64,000 nucleotides of DNA, taken from contig OX336397.1 of NCBI GenBank assembly GCA_946902985.2, positions 156,667,890 through 156,731,889 of the forward strand. The letters run 5' to 3'. Shown one piece after another: positions 22,345 to 35,600 of this stretch (the stretch's first letter is position 1; each line of letters starts with the position of its first letter). A program made the position numbers and the translations under genes. The notes under the pieces are model-generated. The model was not told where the DNA came from and ran no database searches. It saw nothing but the letters and a program-made list of their open reading frames with translations. The stretch comes from Meconema thalassinum. Taxonomy: Eukaryota; Arthropoda; Insecta; Orthoptera; Tettigoniidae.

Positions 22345-23430
22345 CATGAATATGAGGTGCCCTTTGCTAGTGCTACCTCTGTAAAAAAAAATCATTCAAT
22401 TCGGTTTCACCGTGTCTGAATTGATATGGGGAATCGATTTGCACAAATACATGGCCGCTATCTGCAAACTATTGGGCTGATGACCTTGTAGTTCAGTCAA
22501 AAGATGCTTCCGACAAAAAGGTATGTTGTTGCAAATTTTAGTAGAGATCAAATGATTAGGTTGGTCGTAATTTGATTTAAGCTTTTAATATTTGGGTGGC
22601 CACCATTACGTTTCCGTCAAAATGGCGGCGATATAAAACATGACACCAAGGTGCCCTTTGCTAGTACTAGCTCTGTACCAAATTTCGTTCAATTCCATTT
22701 TACCGTGTTTGACTTGACAGGGGGAATCGATTTGTACACATACATGGCCGCCATATGCAAACTATTGAACGCTTCTCACTTAAAGGTATGATGTTGCAAA
22801 ATGTGGTAGAGATCAGATGATTAGGTTGGTCGTAATTGGATTTTAGCTTTTTACATTTGGGTGGCCACCATTAGGTTTCCGTCAAGGTGGCGGCGATATA
22901 AAACATGACACTGAGGTGCCCTTTACAAGTGCTACCTATGTACCAAATTACGTTCAATTCGTTTTCACCGTGTTTGAAGAGATAGGGTAAATCGATTTGC
23001 ACACATACATGGCCGCCATCCGCACATGATTGGGCTGATGACCTTGTAGTTTGGTCAATTTTTTTTATACATAAAGGTATAATGTTGCAAAATTTGGTAG
23101 AGATCAGATGATTAGATTGGTCGTAATTTGATTCAAGACTTTAACATTTGGGTGGCTGCCATTGCGTTTTTGTCAAGATGGCGGCAATATAAAACATGGC
23201 ACTGGAGTGCCCAATGCTTGTTCTACCTCTGTACCAAATTTCGTTCAATTCGGTTTCAGCATGTTCGAATTGATAGGGGGGGACAGACATTCAGAGTACA
23301 CACACTCACACACACACAGACACACACACACCCAGACACACACACAAAGACACACATTTTTTTTTGGCCCTGTAGTTATCTCATAAGTCTACTTTCATTT
23401 TTTGCAAAAATCGAAAGTAGGCTAAAATAT
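22345..23430 (-). repeat. Hairpin-ended satellite element HE-c
   Basis: Four partial to full tandem monomers of about 263-298 bp are anchored by GTGCCCTTTGCTAGT-like motifs at about 22357, 22650, 22917 and 23206. They contain the phrases ACATGGCCGCCAT and GTCAAGATGGCGGC. The right end has an (ACAC/CAGA)n run at 23296-23355 and a hairpin in which AAGTCTACTTTC faces GAAAGTAGGCTA (about 23387-23425). It ends about 100 bp before the lectin start codon. Confidence 0.8.
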
Positions 23431-23528
23431 CACGACGTCCATGGGGTAAAAACCAAAAGCAACAACTCTCTTACAATGAACAGCTGTATCGTGTGCATTT
23501 CTAAGCTACATTTTGTGAATATTATAGA

Positions 23529-23672
23529 ATGTGGATGCTGAGCTGCACCTTGCTACTCGGCTGTGTGCTGTGTGTGTCGTGTACCTCTCATCAATGTGAC
23601 CCACCAGGGAAGAAGGGATACAAGATCTCCATCGTGAGCCACCAGAACAGGAGCGGCCACTTCATTGACCAG
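23529..23672 (+). CDS. Lectin exon 1 (signal peptide)
   Basis: 48 codons ending at GACCAG, followed by the donor GTGAGT at 23673. It encodes the signal peptide and the start of the mature protein (HQCDPPGKKGYKISIVSHQN). The upstream side is the end of HE-c, so the promoter must lie in or near the last 100 bp or beyond the element. No clear TATA box was found. Confidence 0.85.
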
Positions 23673-26600
23673 GTGAGTTGGTCGTGCCCGCAGCACTTTG
23701 CAGGGGCTTTTTGAATCTTCTTAATAATTATGTTGCTATTTTCGGGTGAGTTTCATCCCTCCCAGGAGGGGCGTAAATACATTTTTTTTTCGAAAGGGGA
23801 GAATTGTGAATACTCTCATGCGATAGCCACTGCAAGATACCCAGAAATTTCAACCAATATCTTAGAGCATATAACTTTGTCTAGTTATTTTTGATAAGAG
23901 TTAATTGTAAAATTCTACGTTTATATCGCCCACATTACAAAAGCTTGTAAGATACAACACAACACACAAATAAAATGTCATACTTAATGAATTTTCGATT
24001 ATGGCTTGTGGAGTATGAATGGTAATTATCTAAATATTTGTCAATTTACTAAGCAGAAAGGTAAACAGTATTTTTCTTTTATACAAATTGATAATTTATT
24101 TCTCAAAAGTACCGTACTGCGGAATTCTCAGTTTTGCCTCACAAGGCTGAGTGTACCCCGTTCCAGCCCTCAGACCAGAAATAACATTTCTTGATAGAGC
24201 CGGAGGCAGCCAAGAATGCTAGCCACTACACCACTAGGTAGTCTAATTTCAATCTTAATATTGTTTATAACTTCGCCAATAAGTTAAAATTACGGTACAA
24301 CCAAATTTACAACTATTTTATTCTTTTACCAATGCACTTAATTTGTACTGGCCTTTTTCAGGGGGGGGGGGGGGGGGGCTGGATAAACGCCCCTGCCTTC
24401 CAGCATTCTCTCGCGTCCGACCTTTACAATTCTCTGAGTCCCGTCTGTCCCATTTCTGAGTGGTTTATGACTGCCGCGGCAATTTGCATTCGTGCAACCT
24501 CTCGTGTAACCAAATTCTGCATTTGTAAGATAGTTTGATTAAGTGAAATTCATCGTTTCTTAATGGATTAGGGTACATTATTTATTTGAATTGTAAACAA
24601 ATATTTGTTTGAAATGCACACGTTGAATCACTTTGCACAGTGAGAACTCCTGGAGGACATAAGATTTTGCAATACGTGCGTATTTATTGTTTTACATTGA
24701 GACAGTGTGTTTACACGGTAATAATATTAATACCAGTTGAAAGGTAGTTAAACAGGGTACATTACGTAATTTTGTCTGAGCATTTACGGCAAAATCTACA
24801 TAGTAGATGCTGAAAGTATTGAGCGTGAGCAATTTGCCTTCGTGCGCCTTGTCGCGTTCTAATAAGGGCGTGACCTCTAGAGTGTAAATAACACCTTGGG
24901 ACGTAGGTGCAGAGGATCGAATCTAGGGGCTCGCAGCATCTATCCTGAGCGTTTGGTTTTTCCCAAATGTTAAGACTATTTTCATTTATGAAAAAAAAAA
25001 AAAAGGCTAATGAGATCACCTTTTGTTCAAGTGTACCTAGGTATGAGTGTGTATGTGTACCTAATAACTTCTAAACGCCTGGAGCGATTTCAATGAAACT
25101 CGGAAAGGCCATAATACTATCTTGGCCGACCCCGTCCGTGCCCTTCAAATTGTATTACGTCTCACCAATCCAACATGGTGGCAGTGCGAAATATTTTACC
25201 GACATTCAATATCTCCGAAACTATAACTGATATCACCTTGAAATTTTGTGAAGTGATAAAGGACACTACTAGAAGTTAACCGATGTGACTTTCAGAAACC
25301 CGTTAAGTACAAAACGAACATGGTGGTTGAAACATTAATATGAACGTTTTTCGCAATTTAACCATCCGAGCGCAGTGAAACACGGTACAGCAAATGTTTA
25401 CACACATTGTAATGCATATACATCCTAATTTAGTTCAATTGTTTACATAACCTCAAGATGGCGGCTGTGCGAAATTTTTAAATTTTTAAATTTTATTTCT
25501 TGTGTCCTAATCATGCGATCGAAGTGAACGTTTGAATAATGAACCTACGCAATAATCGTCATCTAATATTACATAACTCTATGGCCTAAACATATATAAA
25601 TCCAACATGGCAACCATCCGAAATACTTAGACGGTTCTCAATATCTACTAATCTATGACAGCAATCAAACTGAAATTTTGTATGTTGATAGAGGCTATTA
25701 ACATAAGTGGAATATATGCAGATAGGCTATTCAGTTCTTCTAAGAACTACTTGTTGGAATTCAAAAAGTTCTCACAGACCGCCCATGAACTAATAGTACC
25801 CACTTAGCCACCTAATGCCCACCCAATACCACATCCATTGGAAAAATAACCAATCGTTTTGGACGATTCGTCTGGGCTGGAGAAAGTGTGTAATGTTTAA
25901 AATGACACCCTGTAGGCCTACTGTAAGATTGCTACAGTGGGAATACGAAGGGTCATTGGGCCGAGGGCTATAATGCAAGAGACAAGCAATACTGTGTTGC
26001 TAGTGTATGAAATGTTGTTGTTTGTCTTCTGTCTTTTGACTGATTCGATGCAGCACTCCATGCCTCCCTGTCCTGAGCTAATTGTTCCATCTCTACATAG
26101 CTACAACACCCTACATCCGAGGCAATCTGTTTAACATATTCTAACTCGACCCTTCCTTCCATAACTAAGCTTGCTATTCCTGGGTGCCTTAATCGGTGTC
26201 CTACCAACCTATCTCTTCTCTTCATTAGCAGTCACCAGAAACATCTCTCCTCTCCCACTCAGCTTAATACCTCTTCATTTGTAACCCTATCTATCCTTCT
26301 GATCTTCATCATTCTCCTGTAACACCACATTTCAAACGCTTCAATGCTCCTCTTTTCTGCTGCACCAATAGTCCAAGTTTCACTTCCATAGAGCGCCACG
26401 CTCCAACAAAGGCTTTCAAATATGACTTCCTAATACCTAAATCTATATTCGATGTCATCAGATGTAATGGAGAGTGAGATTTTAGAAATAACCACGTGAT
26501 TTTCAATCATGAATTTATTCCACATCAGTTTAGAACTGAGTCAAGGATTATAGTCAAAATTAACATTGCAAAAAAATTATCTTTACAAAACCCGTTCAGC

Positions 26601-29600
26601 AATCAAATAAAATGACGATGGCTTCTTACGCATTCTACCAACTGTTAGCTAAAGGAAAGTAGCCTATCAGTCATCAACCCGGTGACATCGGTGGCGTAGT
26701 TGGTAGCATGCAGAGCTTCTATGCCCAAGTTCGCGGGTTCAAACCCAGGTGAAATTGTCGGATTTTTTAAGAAGCGTTAAAAATCCCTCAGTATGCCTTC
26801 CTTCGGAGGGGAAGTAAAGCCGGCGTTCCCAAGTCATAGATTTACGGCATGAAAAAGAACCTTCCTATTAATTCCATCGTTCACCGCCAGGTGCTGACTG
26901 CGATGCCATCTAGCAGCCAAATCCGCAGGCTATGTGTCGTGGTCGTTAGAATTTGGTAGCAAGAGTAGGAACTACTTGAAATTATTGTCAGCAGTCCTTA
27001 CATGAATTAAAACAGATAACACACACTAATACAGTCATCACAATTAACACCGGTTATCAGACAGTTTCTACACACACCAAAAGTACACGGGGCTACATGA
27101 CCGCGTTGTCGCAGCCCCTAAACTGAGGAACCAACCAACCATCCTTCTGACTAAAGGCAGTTGCTAGATATGAATTAAAATGACACATTTAAAAAATGAA
27201 AGGCAACTTCCTGAATGCACCCTTGGAAGCGAATCGTGCTCCACGGTGAAGAGTCAGGTGCGCCGAGGTTGGTCAGGCCTGTTATACTCAACCTTAGAGC
27301 CCGGTTCTGTCCTCACACCTTACCTGTAACAGAAGAAGAGTGGTGTTACACATAACAGACAAACATGCACCATTACACCTACAGGACGGATTGCAGAAGT
27401 CGGGAAGTATTGAGTACGATACACCACGAGGGCAGAAGGAACTATGGAAGGAAAGAAGGGTTCCAAAGCAGATGTGAAAATAATGCTGGTCAACAATTGT
27501 CCAATGACAGAAGAAAGAAACACTATGAAATGATAAAGGAATAGACGACAAAGAAACAGTACTGCCTTGTAGAAAGGGGAAACAGGAGGTAATCAACCCC
27601 AAATTTAAACATTTCTTGCAAATTCATAACTTTACCATTTATTTCCAACGTTTTCATTCCATTATTTCTCTACCAGTTATAATCTAACTATTTCAACTTA
27701 TCTAGTTTCACATCCACATCTCTTCTATTCCACGCTGTTTTATCAAGACTTTTTCATGTTTTTTTTAACACATTTTGCAACAGATCTGTTTTTTTTTTGT
27801 GTTAATTTGTGAGCTTTTGGAACAAGAATATTTTTAGAATTTTCTTGCTTTCATCTTCACAACAGACAGGCTAACCGCCAACTGAAAATCTGTTTTAATC
27901 TGTTTTAATGGGAACTTTGTTAAATCCAATCGTACACCAAAGTATTTGGGTGACACACTTGACAGATCCTTAACCCACCGAAAACATCTGTCTAATACTA
28001 CAGCCAAGGTGCGTACCAGGAACAACATCCTTCAAAAGCTGTGTGGTACTACATGGGGATCAACAACTACAACACTTCGCTCCTCTGCACTGGGACTAGT
28101 CTATAGCACAGCAGAATATTGCGCTTCTGTATGGCTAAATAGCAATCATACCAACAAACTCAATACCCAACTCAATACAACTATGCGCACGACCACAGGA
28201 TGTCTAAAAACTACTCCTACATTTTGGCCCCAACTTAAGTCACATTCAACCACCTGAACTCAGAAGACAGGATGCTTTGGTACGTGAATATAAGAAAAAT
28301 TTGGACTAACCTGACCTTCCCATTCATGACTTCATCCTAAGTGAATTATCTGACAGGTTAAAATCCAGACAACCAGCAACAAAATCTGCTGCGGAACTTT
28401 TTAACAAGGGATTTGATATAAGCGATACATTGGAACAAAAATAGATCCAGCATGCACCAGCAGAAGTAATAATCAGTATTGCACCCTTCAATAAAGCATT
28501 GTTTTCTCAAGATTCATCTACGGGGTCGTGTTCAGTCCTGACTGCTTTTCACAGCAAAGTTCGCATAAAAACAACATGCTCTAATGAATAGAAAGGTCCA
28601 TGACAGAGGCTATACTAGAAATAAAATGAATAACAAGTAGAATAAAAAGATATTTAATGTCTGAAAATATGTGCATAATAATAATAATAATAATAAATAA
28701 AAAGAAATCCACCCTGACTTTCACCCCCTTAAGAAATAAATATAACACTGAGCGGTAAGAACTCGCTCGTCACAACAAAACAATGTGAATACAGCTTCAC
28801 ACAAAATGATTAATCATAACATCAAATTGAGAGGTAAGAACTCGCTCCTCACAACTTATGGATGCAAGTCCATTTTTCCTGGTCAAGAAGTTATATAATG
28901 CGTGGTGTACTGATCTTTAATAAGAAAATGAGTACTGATGCGAGTCCGTTTACAACTGAAACAGTCATGTTGCTTACGGAGTTGCATCTTTTAAATCACA
29001 CTACGGCTATGGGACCCACCCTTAATTAACACACTATAATTACTGCTGACACATGCAAGATCTAATAATACAAAAAAATAAAGAAACTCCCTGAGATTCT
29101 AGCTGGTGCCAGAGCACACGAAATAAAAAACAGCATGCCGAAAATGGGCCAAAACGCTCGCATCACAAATTGGGAACACAGCCTCGCGCACCCTAATGCC
29201 ACACGAGGTCATTGAACGCGTAAAATAAACACACAAGAAGTGAAGCAACAGCAACGAAATACAAGCCTAACGGTTGAAAAATTATATTTACATTTTTATA
29301 AAACGCCAGACAAACAGATGTTTCGGGAGCTACCTTACAACTATGGACAACACCCATTTAATCAAACAAATACTCATTATAACCGATCAGGTTTGTGAAT
29401 TTTAAACAACGTCTTAAATTGAAGTACAGGACCCAGGCCTGTTACTAATGACAAGTCGCGTTATCTGATTTGAGCACACCCCTCTTGTATGAATCAACGC
29501 TTCCTCAACTATCTCTCTCAGTCCTTCAAGCTTGGTGCTATTTCCATCTGGAAACGCAGACATATCTCACTCATCCACTTGGATGGCAAGAAAACAAAAA

Positions 29601-32600
29601 TATAAACCACGAGTTCAGCCTCGCGAGGTTATGAACTGGGCTGATGTGGAGCAAGTCAGAATAAACACAATGATATATTCTCGCTAAAACATAATAAAAT
29701 CACACAACGCACCATAAAGCTTGGACTGACTCACTCATAAAATACCAACTGGGTCGGCTCAAAACAGATCAACCAATATTGCGTCCATAGACACATTAAA
29801 CAAAATAAACAACAAAAACTCGGGTGCAAAGTGCCATCCCGTGCAGATCTGCTGGAAAAGCAACTATCAAAATAATCCTGATCCGTCATAAATTCTGCTC
29901 ACAAATAATCTTTACCCTCCAAATTCTATTTTTAATCTCAAAATTAATTCAGTTCCATTTTTGTTATAAGGCATACTTCCGAATTATAATGCTTGACCGC
30001 GATTTACGCAAGCGAATGCGAGCACGAGCTGCGCGTCGCCCCGTATAGTTGAACCAAACAAAATCACAATATTTACAAATTACAAAGCGCTCAGCTTGTC
30101 CCATACTTAATATGTCAGTAAAACAAGAACTAAGAATCTACATTACCAAACAAACAAATATCTACAAAAATATGTCCCATGATACCATAGCTGACTTAAT
30201 AAATAAATAAATTCATTTGTACTCATTCCTATAGAACAGCGTCAGGAAAAACATCTGCAGCCATCACTCCTTTAAAATGCTTAGCTCGTCATCGACATCT
30301 TCTGGCAAAAGTCCTGCTGGTTCCAAGATCCGGCCTCGTTCCTAGACGTCATCTCGTGCTGAATTAAATAAAGTTGTCAGATACACACACGATATATTTC
30401 CTATTAAATTCACCGATCAAGTACTAAATTCCTTGACAGTCTATTGGTGAATTATTTCGATGAACTGGTCCTATCTGGTAGTACTGGGACTACAAATAAA
30501 TCACTGAAGTTACACTTATAACTTGACGAAAATGTTCCATGTTCAAATACATGAGAAAATATGCAGAGTATGCCTCGTGTCCTCAGACACCTGAATAAAA
30601 GACCTTACGTCCTCAAATGCTCAAATAAAAGTGAACGTTACGTCCTCAGACGCACAAATAAAAGTCCACGTTACGTCCTCAGACGCACAAATAAAAGTCT
30701 ACGTTACGTCCTCAGACGCACAAATAAGTCATCTCTCGAAGCTTCCTGGATCATTATAAATGAAACTGGCTAGGGTAGGTGTGGAAGGGGGTTTATGGAA
30801 AAATATTCCATAATAATTATCAGACTAGCATGCGATCGGTATCATTGAGTTCGTAGCAATGTGGAGGTTACGATTATGCTGTAGCTGGCTCAAATCGATC
30901 GTGGAATTAATCCGTAGATAACTCCCGCGTTAATTTACCAGGGTGCGTTACCACGCCGAGTTGCCGCTTAAACAGGGCGTCTTGATATTATTGGTTCAGA
31001 CTCTTGTAGATCTTTGCGTGCTTTTACTTGTATTTCTGCCACAGGGAGTGGTTAACATGAAGATTGACCAATTACCTCGTAGCATTTGATTTTCTTCTTG
31101 GCGCCAACACTCATAGGAACAAGCCATATTGCGCGTACCCAAACCGTCTCCGCGCTAAAAGTTGCACCTGTTCTATGTGTCACGAATATTAAGCTACTTT
31201 CTAAAATACCACTGGAGCTTAAATCATTGTGTCCTCTCGGCCACTGATTTCTCAATATTTTCCAACACCGTCCGGCTCTCATATCTGCTGTCTGTAGAAA
31301 TGTATCAAAATATGATGAATAATTTATTAGAATCCTTTATACAGCCTGTGGATAAAGGGTTCAGTATAAATACTCACAACAAATCAGAGGGATTCGATTT
31401 GCCTCGATGTACGTGGAAGACTGCCAACAGGATTCGCACAAACCATGGAGTGTGTAAGAACTTACTCTACAAGTGGAACAAAATTCCTGATCCTGCATGT
31501 GTTTGTGGAGCGACACCCCAGACCAGTGTAGAATTACGTCATACTCAGGGGATTTAAAGTATTTTCTCGTGTTGACTCCAGGTGCTATTAAGTGAATAGA
31601 CAATTTAAATTTTACATTATAAGGGCCAATTGTGATTGTAGGTTACACTAATATTCTCTGTTTTACTTTTATTGTAATAACATCCTAGCATTTTTGCTGG
31701 TATGTATTCTGAATATTGTTGTGTTTTGCAATGTGTTGCCATACGCTAAATAAATCCCTCCCTATATTATTCTGCTAAGGTCCCATTCCATTTTTGTACA
31801 GAAAATAAGGTCCCATTAACACCAACCTACACATATGGGGTACCTACAAGTTCAGCTTAACCTAATGCGTAAGCGAAACGCACTAACTTACTCTTCAAAT
31901 GCCTCACAATTAAATAAATACCTTAAAACATGTATATTTACAATGAAATGATGAAAGAATACAACACGGTAACCATGGTAACAGAATCTCACAGGTCCAT
32001 CTATTTCTGTAAGACGCCATGCAATTCCAATTATTACATTACTGTGAAAGTTTCCAGATGGTTATAAGGTTATCACTGAACCAGATTACGCTGTAAAAAT
32101 CATCAATACATACAGTATAATGCACTTAAGGGGGTCAAGGGGCACTCTAGAATTTTTTCACGCAATTTTCACGTGTGAGTGTGGTACGAAAGGTCTTTTT
32201 CACCCGACTGTAAAGGGTCTCCGAAAACCACATTTAAAGGCCCTTAAATTAACAGTGTCTGTGATATTCACAGAAAACTTACTTCGCTCTGGTATACCTA
32301 TGAAGGAATGACAAACCCCTAACCATTGCACCAGTAGCTGAATTGATAAAGTCAGATTATTAATACCACGAATAAATCAGTCATAGCATTCATGATTGAG
32401 ATTTTGCTAAGTGTACTCTTTACAACTAGAATATTCGTAGGAGAAACCGCGACGGGTAATGCTAGTAAAAAAATAATTTAGAATCCTCTGTTATGGCAAA
32501 ATTTATATTAAGTGTATGTTCTTGCTTATTTACATGTCCAAAATTACACTGAGGAAGTTCAGAGTGTGACTGAAACCGATACAGTACAACATATACTGAC

Positions 32601-35600
32601 TTATAAGTTTATTAAGGCAGCTAATGGCCATGCACTTTTCTTTTCAGGGCGGGTCAGGGAAGGGATATTGGAAGGAAATCGGCCGTAGACCTACTGAAGG
32701 AACCGTCCCGGCATTTGCCTGGTGGTGAAAATGGGAAACCAGGGAAACCCACGCTCTTCCGATACCAGCGAGACATGAGATACCGCGTTAGCGTTCTCGG
32801 CCACCGCGGCCGGTATATATTGACTTATAGATATATAAATTTTATTATAATCACATCGTCAATATGGAATCGGGCTATGATGATAATTTTTATGTCATTT
32901 TATAAGTAGGATATATGAAAATAGGCTATTTAGTTCTTCACGGAACCACCTGTCTTAAATGCAGTCATTTTTCTTGAATTTCGACGTAGAAATTACTTTA
33001 CTTTTACCAGTAACTCCATGACATTGTGGAGACTTAGAAGGGCGGAAATTACAGAAAATGCTTGATTGGTATCTCAGTGTAGGGGCTGCGACAACGCGGT
33101 CATATAGCCCCGTGTACTTTGGGTGTGTGTAGAATCTGTCTGATAACCGGTGTTAATTGTGATGGCTGTATTAGTGTGTGTATCTGTTTTTTAATTTAAG
33201 TACAGACTGCAACTTAGAATTTTTCAAATAGTTCCTACTTTTGCCGCCAAACGCCACCGTCAACGACTACTAGGCCTAGTTCAGAACTTAGCTACTAGAC
33301 GCCACCGCAGTCGGCTCTTGCCAACGAACATAGACACCTTAAGAGCGTTGTTTACATTCTTAACCTATCCAATTTAGCTTCACACAGATGTAATTAGTGG
33401 AAGGTTCTTTAAATGCCATAAATCTATGACATGGGACCGCCGGATTTACTTCCCCTCCGAAGGAAGGCATACTGAGGGATTTTTAACGCTCTTAAAAAAT
33501 CCGACGGTTATAGTGTCGGACTTCCAACCCCAAGCTTGCATGTTCGCTCCTGGCCATGGTAAGTGATTTTTGAAAGGCGACAAAAATGACGATACTCATA
33601 TCATACGTTGTTGGCATGTTAAAGAACCCATTTGAATTCAGTAGGCCGTGTCCATAATGGTAAAATTAATCTCGGGATTTTCCGCCAAAAGTTCCTCATT
33701 TCTCTACTAGAAAGCGGTATAGCGTCAAGGAGCATTAAATTCGACACGCAAGCTGCCATCTGGGTGTCAATTAACAAAGCTTGCACCGGGCACCCAAGGC
33801 CATACGATATTATTATTATTATTATTAATACTGTAACCATTCAAGAGCATCGTGTGTAATGAATGTTTTCTTGGTCGCAGATGGTGGTAGAGGACTACTC
33901 GGGAAAGCCTCTCGACAAGAACCAGTGGAACACGAAGGTGGAAATTGGTAACACGACGTGTCCTGGAAAGAAGTGTACCCTCGTACAGGCTGCCGTATCA
34001 CGTAAGTAACGAGGTCCATTCCACTCATTCAGGGGCTCACAACCATTAGAACGTGGGAGGGAACCTTGTAGGCTTGTAGGCTGTCACTCTGACGTCCGGG
34101 AGTGAATCTTATCTCTACTGATAGTCTATACTCTTTGCTCTCCTTTGACTACACGCATCTGTAATATATAATAAGTACACGCGTGGTGAATTTTGTAAAC
34201 CAAGAGAATAATGTCACGAAATCGATTAGCCTAAACATTATTTTCTACAAGCAGAATAGTTTTATGATGATGATAATTGTTGTTTTAAGGGGCCTAACAT
34301 CTAGGTTATCGGCCCCTAATGGTTTCCGATCGTGAAGATGAAAATTAAATGCAAACTTAAAACTAAAACTAACTATTAACCTACATACTAGAAGAAGAAA
34401 TGGAAAACTAATGGAGAATAGGGCAAATAAAGGACAGGAGGAAAAGAAATGCCCTCAACCCCCGAAGAATGCAGATTGAGGGACTTGGAAGGAAGGAGAG
34501 CCATGAAAGGCAGATAGGAAAGTGAAAGAGGAGAGGGTCCACCCCAAAGGTAAGGGACAAAAGTGAAAAACGGACCCAGCTCAGGAATCCCTCGGGGTCG
34601 CCAACTCCCGAACTCACCAGCCGTGAGCCCCTGAGGGTGTAGCATTATCTAGGGTGCACCAAAAGTGGTGGGGCTACATACACCCGGCCTCCTTGAGGGC
34701 CTTGAGCAGAAGGCAGGAGATAACATGAAAAGTTAAAGAAGGCTAACCCCTCGCAGAAGGAGGGTATCAGAAAAGATGAGACAAGGGCCAATTAAGACGG
34801 GAAAGGAAGTGACTCCCTAGGCCTCGGATACCCTAATACCGTCGGGGTCTGAAATGAACAAGAGTTGACCAAGTGAGGTCGACAGGAAAGAAGACAGAGA
34901 GGAGCCCGGCACAAGTAAGTGGAAGCAATGCCGGACTCAGCTGGGGCCCCGTGGTCGCCAACCCACGTCCCACTAGATGTGAGCCCCTGGGGGAAGAATA
35001 GTTTTAAAACGATATTCTGTATCGTGATGATTTTCCTTTATAAATTCTTCCTAGGAAGTATCTGTGTCTCATCCACCGTCTTCATCTGATTCTTCTTGCG
35101 CTATAGCGTCATAGATTTCCTCTTGAGTAAGTCGCTTCGGATTTCTAGCTCGTATACAAGCCCTAAGAAAACAGAACCGTACGATACACGGAGTTAGTTC
35201 CTAATTCTATTAAAATATAATTTAAAAAATAAGACTGAGTTAAATAACTGAATCAATATTATACTTATATGGCTACACGTGTGGTGTACAGGGTCGTCGA
35301 AAATTAATGCCAACATTTCAAAAAATTATAGCACCGAAACCCTTTATGTTAATCGTGTAATTCTTTCACTGAACGCCAGCTGGTAAAAGTAAGTTTTGTT
35401 TTGGAGGGGACGTGACCTTGCTATGCGCACACTAGATGCGCAGTAGCCAAGGTCGGCCGGGGGCGCACGCGCCAATGACTGCACCGCCCGACAAAGTGCA
35501 CCTGATTACAAAGCTGTCATTCGATGGTTTAATCAGTTTAAGGAAACAGGGACTGTAGAGAAAAAATCTAGGCCAGGCCGACCACCAACATCAGCATTGA

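Noticed and set aside
23529..23714. A separate 61-residue secreted peptide gene
   Set aside because: The frame passes a strong donor (GTGAGT at 23673) and the spliced form joins in phase to three further exons of one protein.
31095..31120. TTGGCGCCAACA as a primer-binding site of an LTR retrotransposon
   Set aside because: No LTR end stands directly upstream and no gag or pol follows; the short palindrome can occur by chance.
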